Shown: positions 1 through 6,870, counted from the stretch's first letter. The stretch: DNA of 7,780 bases from Sphingomonadaceae bacterium (GCA_023384025.1 JAHDXX010000153.1:1-7780); one strand, 5' to 3'. The notes: generated by a model from the sequence alone, not told the origin. Numbers and translations are program-made.

Positions 1-2
1 CG

Positions 3-167
3 GTACAGCCGTTTCTTGAGGCGCTGGTGCTGGCTGCCCCTCTCCGATTCCAGAATGCGACACCAGAGACGGTACAGGTGTTCTCGTTCGCGATCGTTCT
101 TCTCAGCCTTGTCTACCTGTGTGGCTGGTTGCAGCGCGAGCGGAAACTGGAAGCGAGCTCAGAGTGA
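3..167 (+). CDS. C-terminal end of an integral membrane protein (partial, probable transporter)
   Basis: The reading frame is open from the window edge to a TGA at 165-167 and gives 54 residues. It has two hydrophobic patches: a short one near residues 7-14, and a convincing membrane helix at about residues 26-44 (VFSFAIVLLSLVYLCGW). A charged cytoplasmic-type tail (QRERKLEASSE) follows. Codons end mostly in G or C, as in the neighbouring genes, which supports real coding. A last helix followed by a short basic/acidic tail is common in MFS and sodium:solute symporters, so a sugar or sugar-acid transporter for the adjacent glycosidase locus is a reasonable guess. The family cannot be decided from this fragment. 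It converges on the GH79 gene with a 58-bp gap, and I see no clear intrinsic terminator there. Confidence 0.6.
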   Translation, partial: VQPFLEALVLAAPLRFQNATPETVQVFSFAIVLLSLVYLCGWLQRERKLEASSE

Positions 168-225
168 TGTCTGGCTCGCATCGCGTCCGGTGTGCGCAGA
201 GTTCGCAAGAGTCTTGGGACCACTG

Positions 226-1818
226 TCACCTGCATGATTTGTTGCTCGCTTTTGGCAAAGCTATGAAACTGATGCTGGTTGGTGCCAATGAAATCGTACC
301 GGAGGTGACACGGACAGGTACGGTTTCAGGGACCGTGTCGTGCGGACCAAGTTCAATCGGCGTTCCATTCAGCAACACCTTTCGGCTTTGCAGTTCTGGT
401 GCGGTCAGAGTGTATAGATCGACCGGGCCACTCAGTTGGAGCTTCGTTGCTTCGCCCTCCAGGTTGATCGCCAGCAGCGTCACCCCTCCGGTTACGCCGC
501 GCTGGCAATGCGCGTAGACATGAAGTCCGGGCTGGATCGGACCGGCATCGAGAATCTTTGTTCCCATCAGCCGTCGCCACAGCAGCGCCGCCCAGTAATC
601 GGCGTTGGGCATGAAGGTCTTCTCGTCGATAACGCCATTGCTACCGCTGATGAGTGCGTGCGTCACAATCACGTCGAGGCCCTGCTTGGCGAGCCGTGCC
701 TGCGTGTCAAGGAAGCGGAACGTATCGATAAAAGTCGGCTGCCAACGCGTCCCGCCGCAAGCCGCCGCGCCGGTTTCGGTTAGCCAGATCGGAGCGCCGG
801 GTGCATATTTGTCACGCAGCGTCCTGAACTTCTGAAATTCCTTTTCCGGCCGCGCGAGCCATTCTTCTGTCAGTGCATCGTCGGCACTGACGCCTGCTGG
901 CGAATCCGGTGGCGCGCAGCGTTCGGCAAGCGCACCGTAAAAATGGTAGGAGACGATATCGAATTGGGGCTTCGGAGTGGCAGCCATATATTGCTCGGCT
1001 GTCACACCTTCGAGCGATGGGATCGGCACGGGCAGTCCAAGCATAGCCGTTCCTGGTCCCGCCAGCTTGAGACCCGGCGCGGAGGCATCACGGAAGGCTG
1101 ATAACCGGGCAAAATCGCGCGCATAGTTTTCCGCGCTTTCCGGCTCCTCGGTGCGGCCCGGTTCACGCGCGTTGGGTTCGTTATAGAGTTCGGCAGCAAA
1201 TATCTCGCCGCCGATCGCACGAGTGTATTCAACCCATGGCCGGGCATGTGCCGGGGTCCATGCCCCCGATGCGTCGCGCACCCCGTCACTGATAGTGAAC
1301 CCGGTGATAATCTTCGCATCAACAGCCTGCGCGAAGTCGATTGCGGCTTTCCAGCGCCCACGGGTCAGGACGGTTTGGAAGCCCTCTGGGGGCTTTGACG
1401 GAGCTGATGCATCGCTGTCGTGAAAATAGACCGAGTTGGTCGTTGTGCCACCGTAGCGAATGTACAGGGGCGCAAGCGCAGCAGTCAGATTTCGGAGACG
1501 GCGGTTGGCAAGATCAGTCGGCGCGCGCGCTTCACGAACGGCATCGAACCTCTGCGCCTGCGTTGCCTCTCCTTCCGCCTTGTCGCCATCATAGGTGCGC
1601 CATGTCTCGCCCCCGGTCAGGTGCGACATGCCGATCTGGAACGACTGAAAACGTTCGTCCGTTTCGCGGACCAATGGCAGAGTTCGGGCGTTGATTTGCA
1701 GCGCACTGTTGCTCGCCAAAGTGCCGGTCACGTCCTGCGGGGTCGCGCAGGCTGCGGTGAGGGCCAAAGTTGCCGCGCAGAGCGTGCAATTGCGGAGTCG
1801 ATAAAGGCGCTTTGTCAT
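226..1818 (-). CDS. GH79 heparanase/beta-glucuronidase-like glycosidase, putative lipoprotein
   Basis: This 530-residue protein probably hydrolyses a beta-glucuronide linkage outside the cytoplasm. Residues 1-24 form an export signal (basic MTKRLYRLR, hydrophobic core, ...LTAAC) with a possible lipidated Cys24. The body matches the heparanase (GH79) plan. YIRYGGTTTNSVYF (about 119-132) is the family's 'R-[YF]-G-G-T' strand. LYNEPN (211-216) carries the predicted acid/base Glu214. YHFYG (291-295) follows. IWLTETG (344-350) carries the predicted nucleophile Glu348, followed by the GG seen after the nucleophile in heparanase. After that come the NGVIDEKTFMPNADYW and LLWRRLMGTK segments, which parallel the human enzyme. 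The C-terminal beta-sandwich (HVYAHC, LLAINLEG, VLLNG) is present and complete. The ATG overlaps the stop of the upstream lipoprotein gene (ATGA). Its own ribosome site is weak, so translational coupling is likely. The substrate is not shown by the sequence; GH79 members act on heparan, arabinogalactan or small glucuronides. Confidence 0.85.
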   Translation of the reverse strand: MTKRLYRLRNCTLCAATLALTAACATPQDVTGTLASNSALQINARTLPLVRETDERFQSFQIGMSHLTGGETWRTYDGDKAEGEATQAQRFDAVREARAPTDLANRRLRNLTAALAPLYIRYGGTTTNSVYFHDSDASAPSKPPEGFQTVLTRGRWKAAIDFAQAVDAKIITGFTISDGVRDASGAWTPAHARPWVEYTRAIGGEIFAAELYNEPNAREPGRTEEPESAENYARDFARLSAFRDASAPGLKLAGPGTAMLGLPVPIPSLEGVTAEQYMAATPKPQFDIVSYHFYGALAERCAPPDSPAGVSADDALTEEWLARPEKEFQKFRTLRDKYAPGAPIWLTETGAAACGGTRWQPTFIDTFRFLDTQARLAKQGLDVIVTHALISGSNGVIDEKTFMPNADYWAALLWRRLMGTKILDAGPIQPGLHVYAHCQRGVTGGVTLLAINLEGEATKLQLSGPVDLYTLTAPELQSRKVLLNGTPIELGPHDTVPETVPVRVTSGTISLAPTSISFIALPKASNKSCR

Positions 1819-3485
1819 GGCAGCAGTTCCGATACGTCTAGGCGTTGTCCGTCATATTCGACGAAGCCGGAAGATAGCGGCTGCCCCGAAGCATCGGGCG
1901 CAAACAGGATTTTGGTGGGGTTGTAGAAGTCCGTTGCCGGTCCGAAAGTCATGCGCAGATTCATGCGTCCCGGCTTTGGCCCGGTGAGCGTCACATCGGC
2001 CCGATAGGTGGAGTTTGCGCGCGGATTGTAATCCATCGTTTCGCGGCCCGAATAGACGTTTTGTCCATCGTCGCTGAAATTGACGTAGGTCTTTTCGATC
2101 CGTCCGGCAGGGGTTCGGCTGTAGGCGATATGGCCCGAGTGGCGTCCATAGACCTTGACGTCGATGTCCTTCGACTGGCGCGCATAGTCCTTCACCACCG
2201 AGAGGTCGGTCAAGGCATAGCTCATGTTGTCCGGCGTCGTGGCAGAAGCGACTGCGGCTCCCGGCTCGTAATCCAGAAGACGTACCATCTGCATCCGCCG
2301 CTCCTGCGTCCCGCGCTGGCCGCGCCTGCCCTCCATCCACATCGCCCTGGTGCTGCTCGGGTGCCATGACAGTGGCGAACTGAACACCCAATCGGCCGAG
2401 GTATTGAGATTGGCGCCGAGATAGCCCTCTTCGCTCTTCGAGCGCGCGATGTCGATCAGGGCCGGGCCGACATTGCCCTGACGCTGTTGGCGCACGCCCG
2501 ATACCGAATAGTTATAGGCGAGCGAGTTGAGTCCGATATTGAGCGCGCCGGGATAGGGTCGCGGCATCAGGCCGAGCACCGCAAGGTCGGTTTGCGGCGA
2601 AAAGCGCGCAGTCATCACCACGCCAAGTTGCTCGTCGGGCGAAAAAATCGTCGTCTCGGTATAACCGGGCGTGTCGGTGATCGCTTCGATCTCACCCGAA
2701 GCAAGATGCAGCACGGTTGAATCAGCAATGTCGCGCCGCGCCCCGCCCGCGACCGAAATGCCCGCGCCGCCATGGACGAACTGCTTGACCTCGCCGCCGC
2801 GTGTCGGTTGCGGGATCACGCCGTCGGGATGGGCGGGATCGGGCTGGAACTGATCGACAGTCGAAACGATACGCGTGTTCGCAATCCGGTATCCGGCTTT
2901 CGTGCGTTCCAGTTCGCCGGTGAAAACCATCGCCGAATAATTTGCCAGCAACGTCGTCCATGAAACATGGCAATTATCGGGCGCAATGATCATCTCAGAC
3001 CAGCGGTGCGAGATGTGATCGCCGTCAGCCACTTCCGCCGGATAGTCAACCGGCACCAGCTTTGCGTCGTTGCAGCGTTCGAGCGGGGCAGAGCATTCAA
3101 GAACGAAATCGCCCATGAAGATGCGCTTGTTGTCCGGGAAAATCATAAAGCGGATACCGTTGTCTTTCGGTCGATCCGGCACTCGACCTTCAAAGAAGGT
3201 GCGCATGGCGCTGCCGTCATCGTTCATCGTGGCCAGCTTGATGTCGCGGCGGTCCCGGCCGGGCGCATCGGCATAGGATACGAGCACGCTGCCCGAAGGG
3301 GTGTAGGTGCCGGTCTGGACGTGCAATGCAGGGTCGAAGGGGATCGTGGAAACGTCGATGCGACCTACCGAAGCGGTATCGCCACTCGCCGCGACGTTGT
3401 GTCCGATCGCGACTGGCGCACAGGCCGCGGCCAACGATGCCGCCGCGCACGACAGGAGAACGCCATTCAATCTCATTCGGTTCAC
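1815..3485 (-). CDS. Putative lipoprotein with TolB/PD40-like beta-propeller motifs, function unknown
   Basis: The chosen GTG start follows GGGAGAG by about 5 nt and gives 556 residues. ATG 3476 is the alternative, and an upstream ATG at 3566 lacks support. The N-terminus is basic, then hydrophobic, ending SLAAAC with a possible lipidated Cys22, so the protein is probably anchored on the periplasmic side. Several blade-like 'PD' strands recur: FPDNKRIFMGD (about 116), APDNCHVSW (about 168), SPDEQLGVV (about 282), SWHPSSTRAMWM (about 374) and SDDGQNVYSG (about 472). These resemble the S-P-D-G repeats of TolB/PD40 propellers. No catalytic motif is recognised. It is the first gene of an operon with the GH79 gene, overlapping it by 4 nt. 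An inferred role is binding or presenting the glycan for the glycosidase, but this is only guilt by association. Other six- to eight-bladed propeller families remain possible. Confidence 0.7.
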   Translation of the reverse strand: MNRMRLNGVLLSCAAASLAAACAPVAIGHNVAASGDTASVGRIDVSTIPFDPALHVQTGTYTPSGSVLVSYADAPGRDRRDIKLATMNDDGSAMRTFFEGRVPDRPKDNGIRFMIFPDNKRIFMGDFVLECSAPLERCNDAKLVPVDYPAEVADGDHISHRWSEMIIAPDNCHVSWTTLLANYSAMVFTGELERTKAGYRIANTRIVSTVDQFQPDPAHPDGVIPQPTRGGEVKQFVHGGAGISVAGGARRDIADSTVLHLASGEIEAITDTPGYTETTIFSPDEQLGVVMTARFSPQTDLAVLGLMPRPYPGALNIGLNSLAYNYSVSGVRQQRQGNVGPALIDIARSKSEEGYLGANLNTSADWVFSSPLSWHPSSTRAMWMEGRRGQRGTQERRMQMVRLLDYEPGAAVASATTPDNMSYALTDLSVVKDYARQSKDIDVKVYGRHSGHIAYSRTPAGRIEKTYVNFSDDGQNVYSGRETMDYNPRANSTYRADVTLTGPKPGRMNLRMTFGPATDFYNPTKILFAPDASGQPLSSGFVEYDGQRLDVSELLP

Positions 3486-3595
3486 GTGATCTCTCCCGTT
3501 GGTCGCTGCTGTCGGCGCTGCCTTGTGCATCGCATTCACTGCGGGGCGGGCTTTGGAGCAGCGCATTTCACCGGCAACAGCAATTGCGTTACGCG

Positions 3596-3659
3596 GCGAA
3601 TTGACTTGTCAACACCGCGCAATCGCGTGCATTTGCCAGGTCACGCTTCGCGAATTGAC
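3596..3659. repeat. 10-bp direct repeat GCGAATTGAC, two copies 54 bp apart
   Basis: GCGAATTGAC occurs at 3596-3605 and 3650-3659, each preceded within a few bases by ACGC. Both lie between the divergent lipoprotein operon and the LytTR regulator gene. LytTR regulators usually bind pairs of direct repeats near their targets, though commonly at about two helical turns. The 54-bp step is close to five turns, which would put both copies on the same DNA face. The role as operator is inferred. Confidence 0.4.
3601..3612. promoter_or_regulatory. Inverted repeat TTGAC-N2-GTCAA; possible operator and/or -35 element
   Basis: TTGACTTGTCAA is a perfect 5-bp inverted repeat with a 2-nt spacer, overlapping the first copy of the direct repeat. 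Read on the minus strand it supplies TTGACA, a consensus -35 hexamer directed at the lipoprotein-GH79 operon, about 125 bp upstream of its GTG start. No good -10 hexamer is seen at 16-18 bp, so the promoter part is weak. Read on the plus strand, the second repeat copy gives TTGACA at 3655-3660, facing the LytTR gene, again without a strong -10. Confidence 0.3.
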
Positions 3660-3691
3660 AGGGGGATTTCGAAATTTCCTTTCGCCGCATC

Positions 3692-4465
3692 TTGCTGGAA
3701 CTGTGGGCCATGTTCCTGTTGGCAAGCGCAGTCGGATTCATGGGGCCGTTCGGTACCTACCTGAATGAAGGTCTGGTCGAGCGCATCATCCATTGGTGGC
3801 AGTTGCTGATGGGAGCCTACCTCCTCATCCGGCCCACGATCTTGTTCCTTTTGCATCTAGCCAGATCGACCGAACTTCCGGCGCGCCCGGTTGTGTTCTG
3901 GGGTGTAGTCATCTCCAGCGCCCCGCTCGCGTTCATCTGGCGCAGTGTCGGACAGGACGAATTCCGGGAACTTGACGGCTACGCTGGCCTGCTGCCGTTT
4001 TCGCTATTGTGCTCGCTGGCGGTCATGGGCGTATCGCAGTGGGCTCAGACTGCGGACTTGCGTTTGCGCGGGCGGCAAGTTGCGACGTCGAGACCAGCCG
4101 ACCCACCGCCAACAGACGATCAGGTAGACCATGCTGCACCAGTGCAGGAACCCGCCCTTCGATCAAGATTGTCGGACAGCTTCACAGGCCCGATCCTCGC
4201 ACTGCAAAGCGAAGATCATTATGTCAGGGTCCATGGAGAGACCGCCAGCGAACTGATCCTGATCCGGCTGCGCGACGCCATCGCCGAGATGGATGGCGTG
4301 GAAGGCGTGCAGGTCCATCGCAGCTGGTGGATTGCCCGCGATGCCGTGGCGAGCGCCGAACCATCCGGACGCAGCTGGGCGATTACACTCCGGAACGGCG
4401 AAGTCGCACCGGTGGCGCGAGATTCGATTGATCGCTTGAGAGCGACAGGGCTGCTGGATGCCTGA
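3692..4465 (+). CDS. Membrane-anchored LytTR-type DNA-binding regulator
   Basis: The N-terminal half holds four hydrophobic helices (from the TTG start: about residues 2-22, 30-54, 65-83 and 95-115), with the motif GPFGTY after the first helix. The C-terminal ~100 residues form a LytTR DNA-binding domain: ILALQSEDHYVRVHG (about 164-178), LILIRLRDAI, VQVHRSWWIARDAV and a final APVARDSIDRLRA strand-helix. There is no receiver or kinase domain, so it is a one-component regulator that probably senses a membrane or envelope cue. It is divergent from the lipoprotein-GH79 operon, its most likely target. The start is uncertain. TTG 3692 has no good ribosome site, and ATG 3710 would cut into the first helix. 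ATT 3674 lies 7 nt after GGGGGA and would add ISFRRI, which suits this family's N-terminus. An in-frame TGA at 3656-3658 sets the upper limit. Confidence 0.85.
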   Translation: MLELWAMFLLASAVGFMGPFGTYLNEGLVERIIHWWQLLMGAYLLIRPTILFLLHLARSTELPARPVVFWGVVISSAPLAFIWRSVGQDEFRELDGYAGLLPFSLLCSLAVMGVSQWAQTADLRLRGRQVATSRPADPPPTDDQVDHAAPVQEPALRSRLSDSFTGPILALQSEDHYVRVHGETASELILIRLRDAIAEMDGVEGVQVHRSWWIARDAVASAEPSGRSWAITLRNGEVAPVARDSIDRLRATGLLDA

Positions 4466-4482
4466 TCATCAAGTTCCAGGCG

Positions 4483-4584
4483 ATGGCCTTTGCCTTAGTG
4501 TGGTGTGGGGGCATCCACATCCTCGGGTTGGCCGAACTGCCTGCCAGAGGAATCAAAAGCACGACGAGGGAGGCAGCCCGGTGA
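4483..4584 (+). CDS. Possible 33-residue small hydrophobic protein, translationally coupled to the next gene
   Basis: ATG 4483 opens a short frame whose TGA (4582-4584) overlaps the GTG start of the following gene as GTGA, the arrangement typical of coupled genes. The product begins MAFALVWCGGIHILGLAEL, hydrophobic enough for one short membrane helix, and ends in a basic tail. About 24 of 33 codons end in G or C, clearly more than in the competing frame across the same bases (about half). A ribosome site is poor (CCAGG only). It could equally be a leader peptide controlling the downstream gene, or chance. Confidence 0.3.
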   Translation: MAFALVWCGGIHILGLAELPARGIKSTTREAAR

Positions 4585-4973
4585 TCGAAAAGAAGGAACT
4601 GGGCCGCATCGCCTGTCAGGGCGAGGATGGACGATCCCTCACGGTGGTGAGGTTCCAGTTTTTCGAGACCGAGGAGACCGCCAAGGGAGCCCGCAAGCGG
4701 CCCGGTGCCATCGGTCTTGCGCTGACCAGCGGCGAAGCGCTCCGGCAGGTTGACGAAGGCTGCTTCGAGCTGATTGAAACCGGTGAGTTGATCACAGCAG
4801 CTCCCGATGCTGGCAGCGATGCTTCAGACCGCGAGAATGCACCGCTGTGCCATTACGAAGAGCTTGCCTGGCAGGAGAACCGCATGTGGGAGGCCCGGCG
4901 CAAGGCGAGCCTCCCTGACGATCATACCGATCAGGCAGCCAGCAATTCGTCGGCGGGTCCGAAGAATTCGTAG
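4581..4973 (+). CDS. Conserved-looking hypothetical protein, 130 residues
   Basis: I do not recognise the family. GTG 4581 is preferred because GAGGGAGG lies about 7-8 nt upstream. An in-frame ATG at 4458 overlaps the LytTR stop, but it would add 41 residues of low-quality coding (Gly/His/Pro-rich, mixed third bases). The product is soluble. The first ~75 residues look like a compact alpha/beta fold (GRIACQGEDGRSLTVVRFQFFE, then GLALTSGEALRQVDEGCFEL). The rest is acidic and probably disordered apart from a charged helix (YEELAWQENRMWEARRK). No signal peptide, membrane helix or metal motif is seen. The gene lies 115 bp after the LytTR gene on the same strand and may be co-transcribed. Its last 43 bases are antisense to the end of hmp. 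Confidence 0.65.
   Translation: MIEKKELGRIACQGEDGRSLTVVRFQFFETEETAKGARKRPGAIGLALTSGEALRQVDEGCFELIETGELITAAPDAGSDASDRENAPLCHYEELAWQENRMWEARRKASLPDDHTDQAASNSSAGPKNS
4888..4915 (-). terminator. GC-rich hairpin just beyond the hmp stop, possible terminator
   Basis: GGGAGGC (4888-4894) and GCCTCCC (4909-4915) form a perfect 7-bp stem with a 14-nt loop, 15 nt beyond the hmp stop codon. There is no T-run on the minus-strand side, so it is not a standard intrinsic terminator. It may stabilise the mRNA 3' end or simply be coding-sequence coincidence, since it lies inside the facing hypothetical gene. Confidence 0.25.
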
Positions 4974-6142
4974 TGAATTCGATCTGACGGGACACCGGCC
5001 AGCGATAATGCTGAAACCGCATGACGCAGGAATGGGCGCGGCCCGCAGATATAGAAGTCGGCCTGCGCAACCGGCGTGTTCGATACCAGCCATTCATCGG
5101 TGATGATTCCGGCATGATCGTAATCCAGACCCTCCACTTCATCGGCCAGCGGCGTCTGGTGGAAGTCGACGACCTGCACCGCCTCGTTGCTTTCGGCCAG
5201 CGCGCGAATGTGGCCGCGCATCGCATGGGTTTCTCGGTCGTGGGTTCCGTGCACGTAGTGGATTGGCACCACCGCGCCGCCAGCCACAAGTGCTTCGAGC
5301 ATGGCGACCATCGGCGTCAGACCCACGCCGCCCGAGAGCAGAACGACAGGCCGTTCAGGCGAGCCGGAAAGGAAAAACTCGCCTGCTGGCGCAGCGACTT
5401 TCAGAACGGTGCCGACCTTGGCATTGTCATGCAGCCAGCCTGAGGCGAGCCCTTGCTCCTCACGCTTGACCGAGATGCGATAGGTTTCGCCGTTGGCGGC
5501 AGAAGAAATTGAGTAGTTGCGTTTGACTGGCGGATGGCCGGGAATCTCGAACCAGAAGGTGAGATACTGTCCGGGCTTGTGGGCCATGACCGGTCCGCCA
5601 TCGACAGGACGCAGAACAAAGGAGGTGATGACGCTGCTTTCCTGCGTGACTTCGTCCACCGCGAAATCGCGCCAGCCATTCCAGCCACCGCTGGCATCCT
5701 TCTGATCGGTATAGATACGGTCTTCACGTGCGATCAGGATATTGGCGAGAAACCAATAGGCTTCGCCCCAGGCTTCGAGAATTTCATCCGTGGCAGCATC
5801 GCCCAGAACAGCCTTGATTGCGCCCAGCAATGCTTCGGCCACGTAAGGGTAATGCTCGGGCAGAATTTGCAAGCCAACGTGCTTCTGCGCGATCCGCTCC
5901 ACCGCAGGCGCGAGCGCCGCGAGGTTCTCGATATTGCTGGCGTACGCGAGGATCGCGCCGGTCAGCGCGCGGGGCTGCGAACCGGCATCGCCATGATGCG
6001 ACTGGTTGAACAGATCGCGGATTTCCGGATTCTGGAACATGCGCGAATACATTTCATGGACGATATCGAGCCCGTGCGCTTCGAGGGCGGGCACGGTCGC
6101 TTTGACAAGGGCAATGGTCTGGTCGCTGAGAGGCTGGGTCAT
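4931..6142 (-). CDS. hmp: Flavohaemoglobin, nitric oxide dioxygenase
   Basis: This 403-residue cytoplasmic enzyme oxidises NO with O2 and NAD(P)H to nitrate. The three domains are complete. The globin (1-144) has Tyr32 (B10), proximal His88 in QKH, and Tyr98 and Glu140 of the proximal Tyr/Glu/His triad. The FAD-binding barrel (about 152-262) carries GQY and RNYS (208-211). The NAD(P)H-binding domain (about 265-403) carries GGVGLTPM (272-279), YICGP and the C-terminal YEFFGP (391-396), where the E. coli protein has YECFGP. Length equals the usual ~400 residues. AAGGA lies 6 nt before the ATG. It is the third gene of the globin-DUF1971-hmp operon, 16 nt after DUF1971, so NsrR control from the upstream divergent region is expected. 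Its 3' end overlaps the convergent hypothetical gene by 43 nt. Confidence 0.97.
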   Translation of the reverse strand: MTQPLSDQTIALVKATVPALEAHGLDIVHEMYSRMFQNPEIRDLFNQSHHGDAGSQPRALTGAILAYASNIENLAALAPAVERIAQKHVGLQILPEHYPYVAEALLGAIKAVLGDAATDEILEAWGEAYWFLANILIAREDRIYTDQKDASGGWNGWRDFAVDEVTQESSVITSFVLRPVDGGPVMAHKPGQYLTFWFEIPGHPPVKRNYSISSAANGETYRISVKREEQGLASGWLHDNAKVGTVLKVAAPAGEFFLSGSPERPVVLLSGGVGLTPMVAMLEALVAGGAVVPIHYVHGTHDRETHAMRGHIRALAESNEAVQVVDFHQTPLADEVEGLDYDHAGIITDEWLVSNTPVAQADFYICGPRPFLRHAVSALSLAGVPSDRIHYEFFGPADELLAA

Positions 6143-6158
6143 GGGTTTCCTTATGGGG

Positions 6159-6458
6159 TCAGGGTTTCAGGTCAGAAAAAACTGAGAGGTCCGGCGCATG
6201 ATCGAAAAAATCGACCTGCATCTTCATCCGGCCAAGCGGCGTCACGAAATGGGGCTGCTGCGGCAGCACAAGGCCGGGATTGTCAGGAGTCAGGATCGTT
6301 TCGGATTGCGGATCGAGATAGGTGAGCTTCAACGTGCCTTCGATCACGCGGATGACGCCCCAGACCCCTGCCTTGGTGTCATGGCGGCGGCGCAGCGCGG
6401 CAGGCAGCGTGTCCTGATCGAATACGGGTGTTGAGCGATAAGGAACGGGAGCGCTCAT
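6159..6458 (-). CDS. DUF1971 (YeaR/TehB-like) cupin-fold protein
   Basis: This 99-residue protein resembles E. coli YeaR: the opening YRSTPVF, the RHDTKAGVWGVIRVIEGTLKL strand pair, the QPHFVTPLG turn and the ending VDFFDHAP all fit that small double-stranded beta-helix family. In E. coli, yeaR responds to nitrate and NO and is repressed by NsrR, so the setting between two globin genes fits well. Its biochemical function is not known. ATG 6458 is chosen because AAGGAGG lies 9 nt upstream. GTG 6467 would directly abut that site and overlap the globin gene. With ATG 6458 the gene starts one base after the globin stop (TGAtATG), so the two are almost certainly coupled. Confidence 0.85.
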   Translation of the reverse strand: MSAPVPYRSTPVFDQDTLPAALRRRHDTKAGVWGVIRVIEGTLKLTYLDPQSETILTPDNPGLVLPQQPHFVTPLGRMKMQVDFFDHAPDLSVFSDLKP

Positions 6459-6459
6459 A

Positions 6460-6870
6460 TCAGACACCCTCCTTGCTCTTGATGCGATCCGTACCGTTCG
6501 GCGGCAGCCGGAAGAACATAGCGAGCTTCAGACTTTCGGCGATCCGCGCGGCCTTGGCCTGAAGCTGCACGGCCGCTTCCGGCTCCATGAGTTCATCGGT
6601 GGTTTGTGCCCACAGGCCGAGCCAGCGATCAAACAGCTCGGGGGTAATGCGGCTCTTGTGCTTCACGTGCGCCGGAACGGGCTGGCCTTTGTAGCGCCCG
6701 CTGGTGAGCATCACGGACGACCAGAAGTCGGTCAGCTTATCGAGATGTTCCGGCCAGTCGTCGATGGCGTCGTTGAAGATCGGCCCCAGCTCGGCATCGG
6801 CGCGGACACGGGCATAGAACGCTGGAACCAGCTTTTCCAAACCTTCGTCACTGAGCGACATGCCTGCCAT
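6460..6870 (-). CDS. Group III truncated haemoglobin
   Basis: This 136-residue protein has the compact 2-on-2 globin plan of the group III (P) class, close in layout to Campylobacter jejuni Ctb. FYARVR carries Tyr19 (B10). LGPIFNDAI follows, then His42 (E7) in the WPEHLDKL helix. DFWSSVML and YKGQP come next, then proximal His68 (F8), and Trp83 (G8) in FDRWLGLW. Such proteins bind O2 and NO and are linked to nitrosative-stress defence, although the exact reaction is unsettled. ATG 6870 is chosen because AGGGA ends 5 nt upstream. ATG 6894 would lie inside the first predicted NsrR site. It is the first gene of the operon leading to DUF1971 and hmp, and its promoter region contains both predicted NsrR sites. 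Confidence 0.93.
   Translation of the reverse strand: MAGMSLSDEGLEKLVPAFYARVRADAELGPIFNDAIDDWPEHLDKLTDFWSSVMLTSGRYKGQPVPAHVKHKSRITPELFDRWLGLWAQTTDELMEPEAAVQLQAKAARIAESLKLAMFFRLPPNGTDRIKSKEGV

Noticed and set aside
168..225. Terminator between the convergent membrane-protein and GH79 genes
   Set aside because: No stable inverted repeat followed by a T-run was found on either strand.
3486..3566. N-terminal extension of the lipoprotein from ATG 3566
   Set aside because: It would bury the signal peptide behind about 27 extra polar residues, while GTG 3485 has a strong ribosome site and gives a normal lipoprotein signal.
3580..3587. GCAATTGC palindrome upstream of the lipoprotein operon
   Set aside because: It is an 8-bp palindrome only; the flanks do not extend the symmetry and no second copy is seen, so it is not called as an operator.
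2967..3764. 265-residue plus-strand open frame
   Set aside because: It is antisense to the propeller-like lipoprotein gene and runs out of frame into the LytTR gene. The product looks random (Arg/His-rich) and has no ribosome site.
4458..4580. N-terminal extension of the 130-residue hypothetical protein from ATG 4458
   Set aside because: The added residues show poor third-position bias, and a good ribosome site precedes GTG 4581. The ATG overlap with the LytTR stop is noted but appears to be coincidence.
5534..6325. 263-residue plus-strand open frame
   Set aside because: It is antisense to hmp and DUF1971, whose protein motifs are unmistakable. The translated product is Arg/Gly/Ala-rich with no recognisable domain, as expected of a shadow frame in GC-rich DNA.
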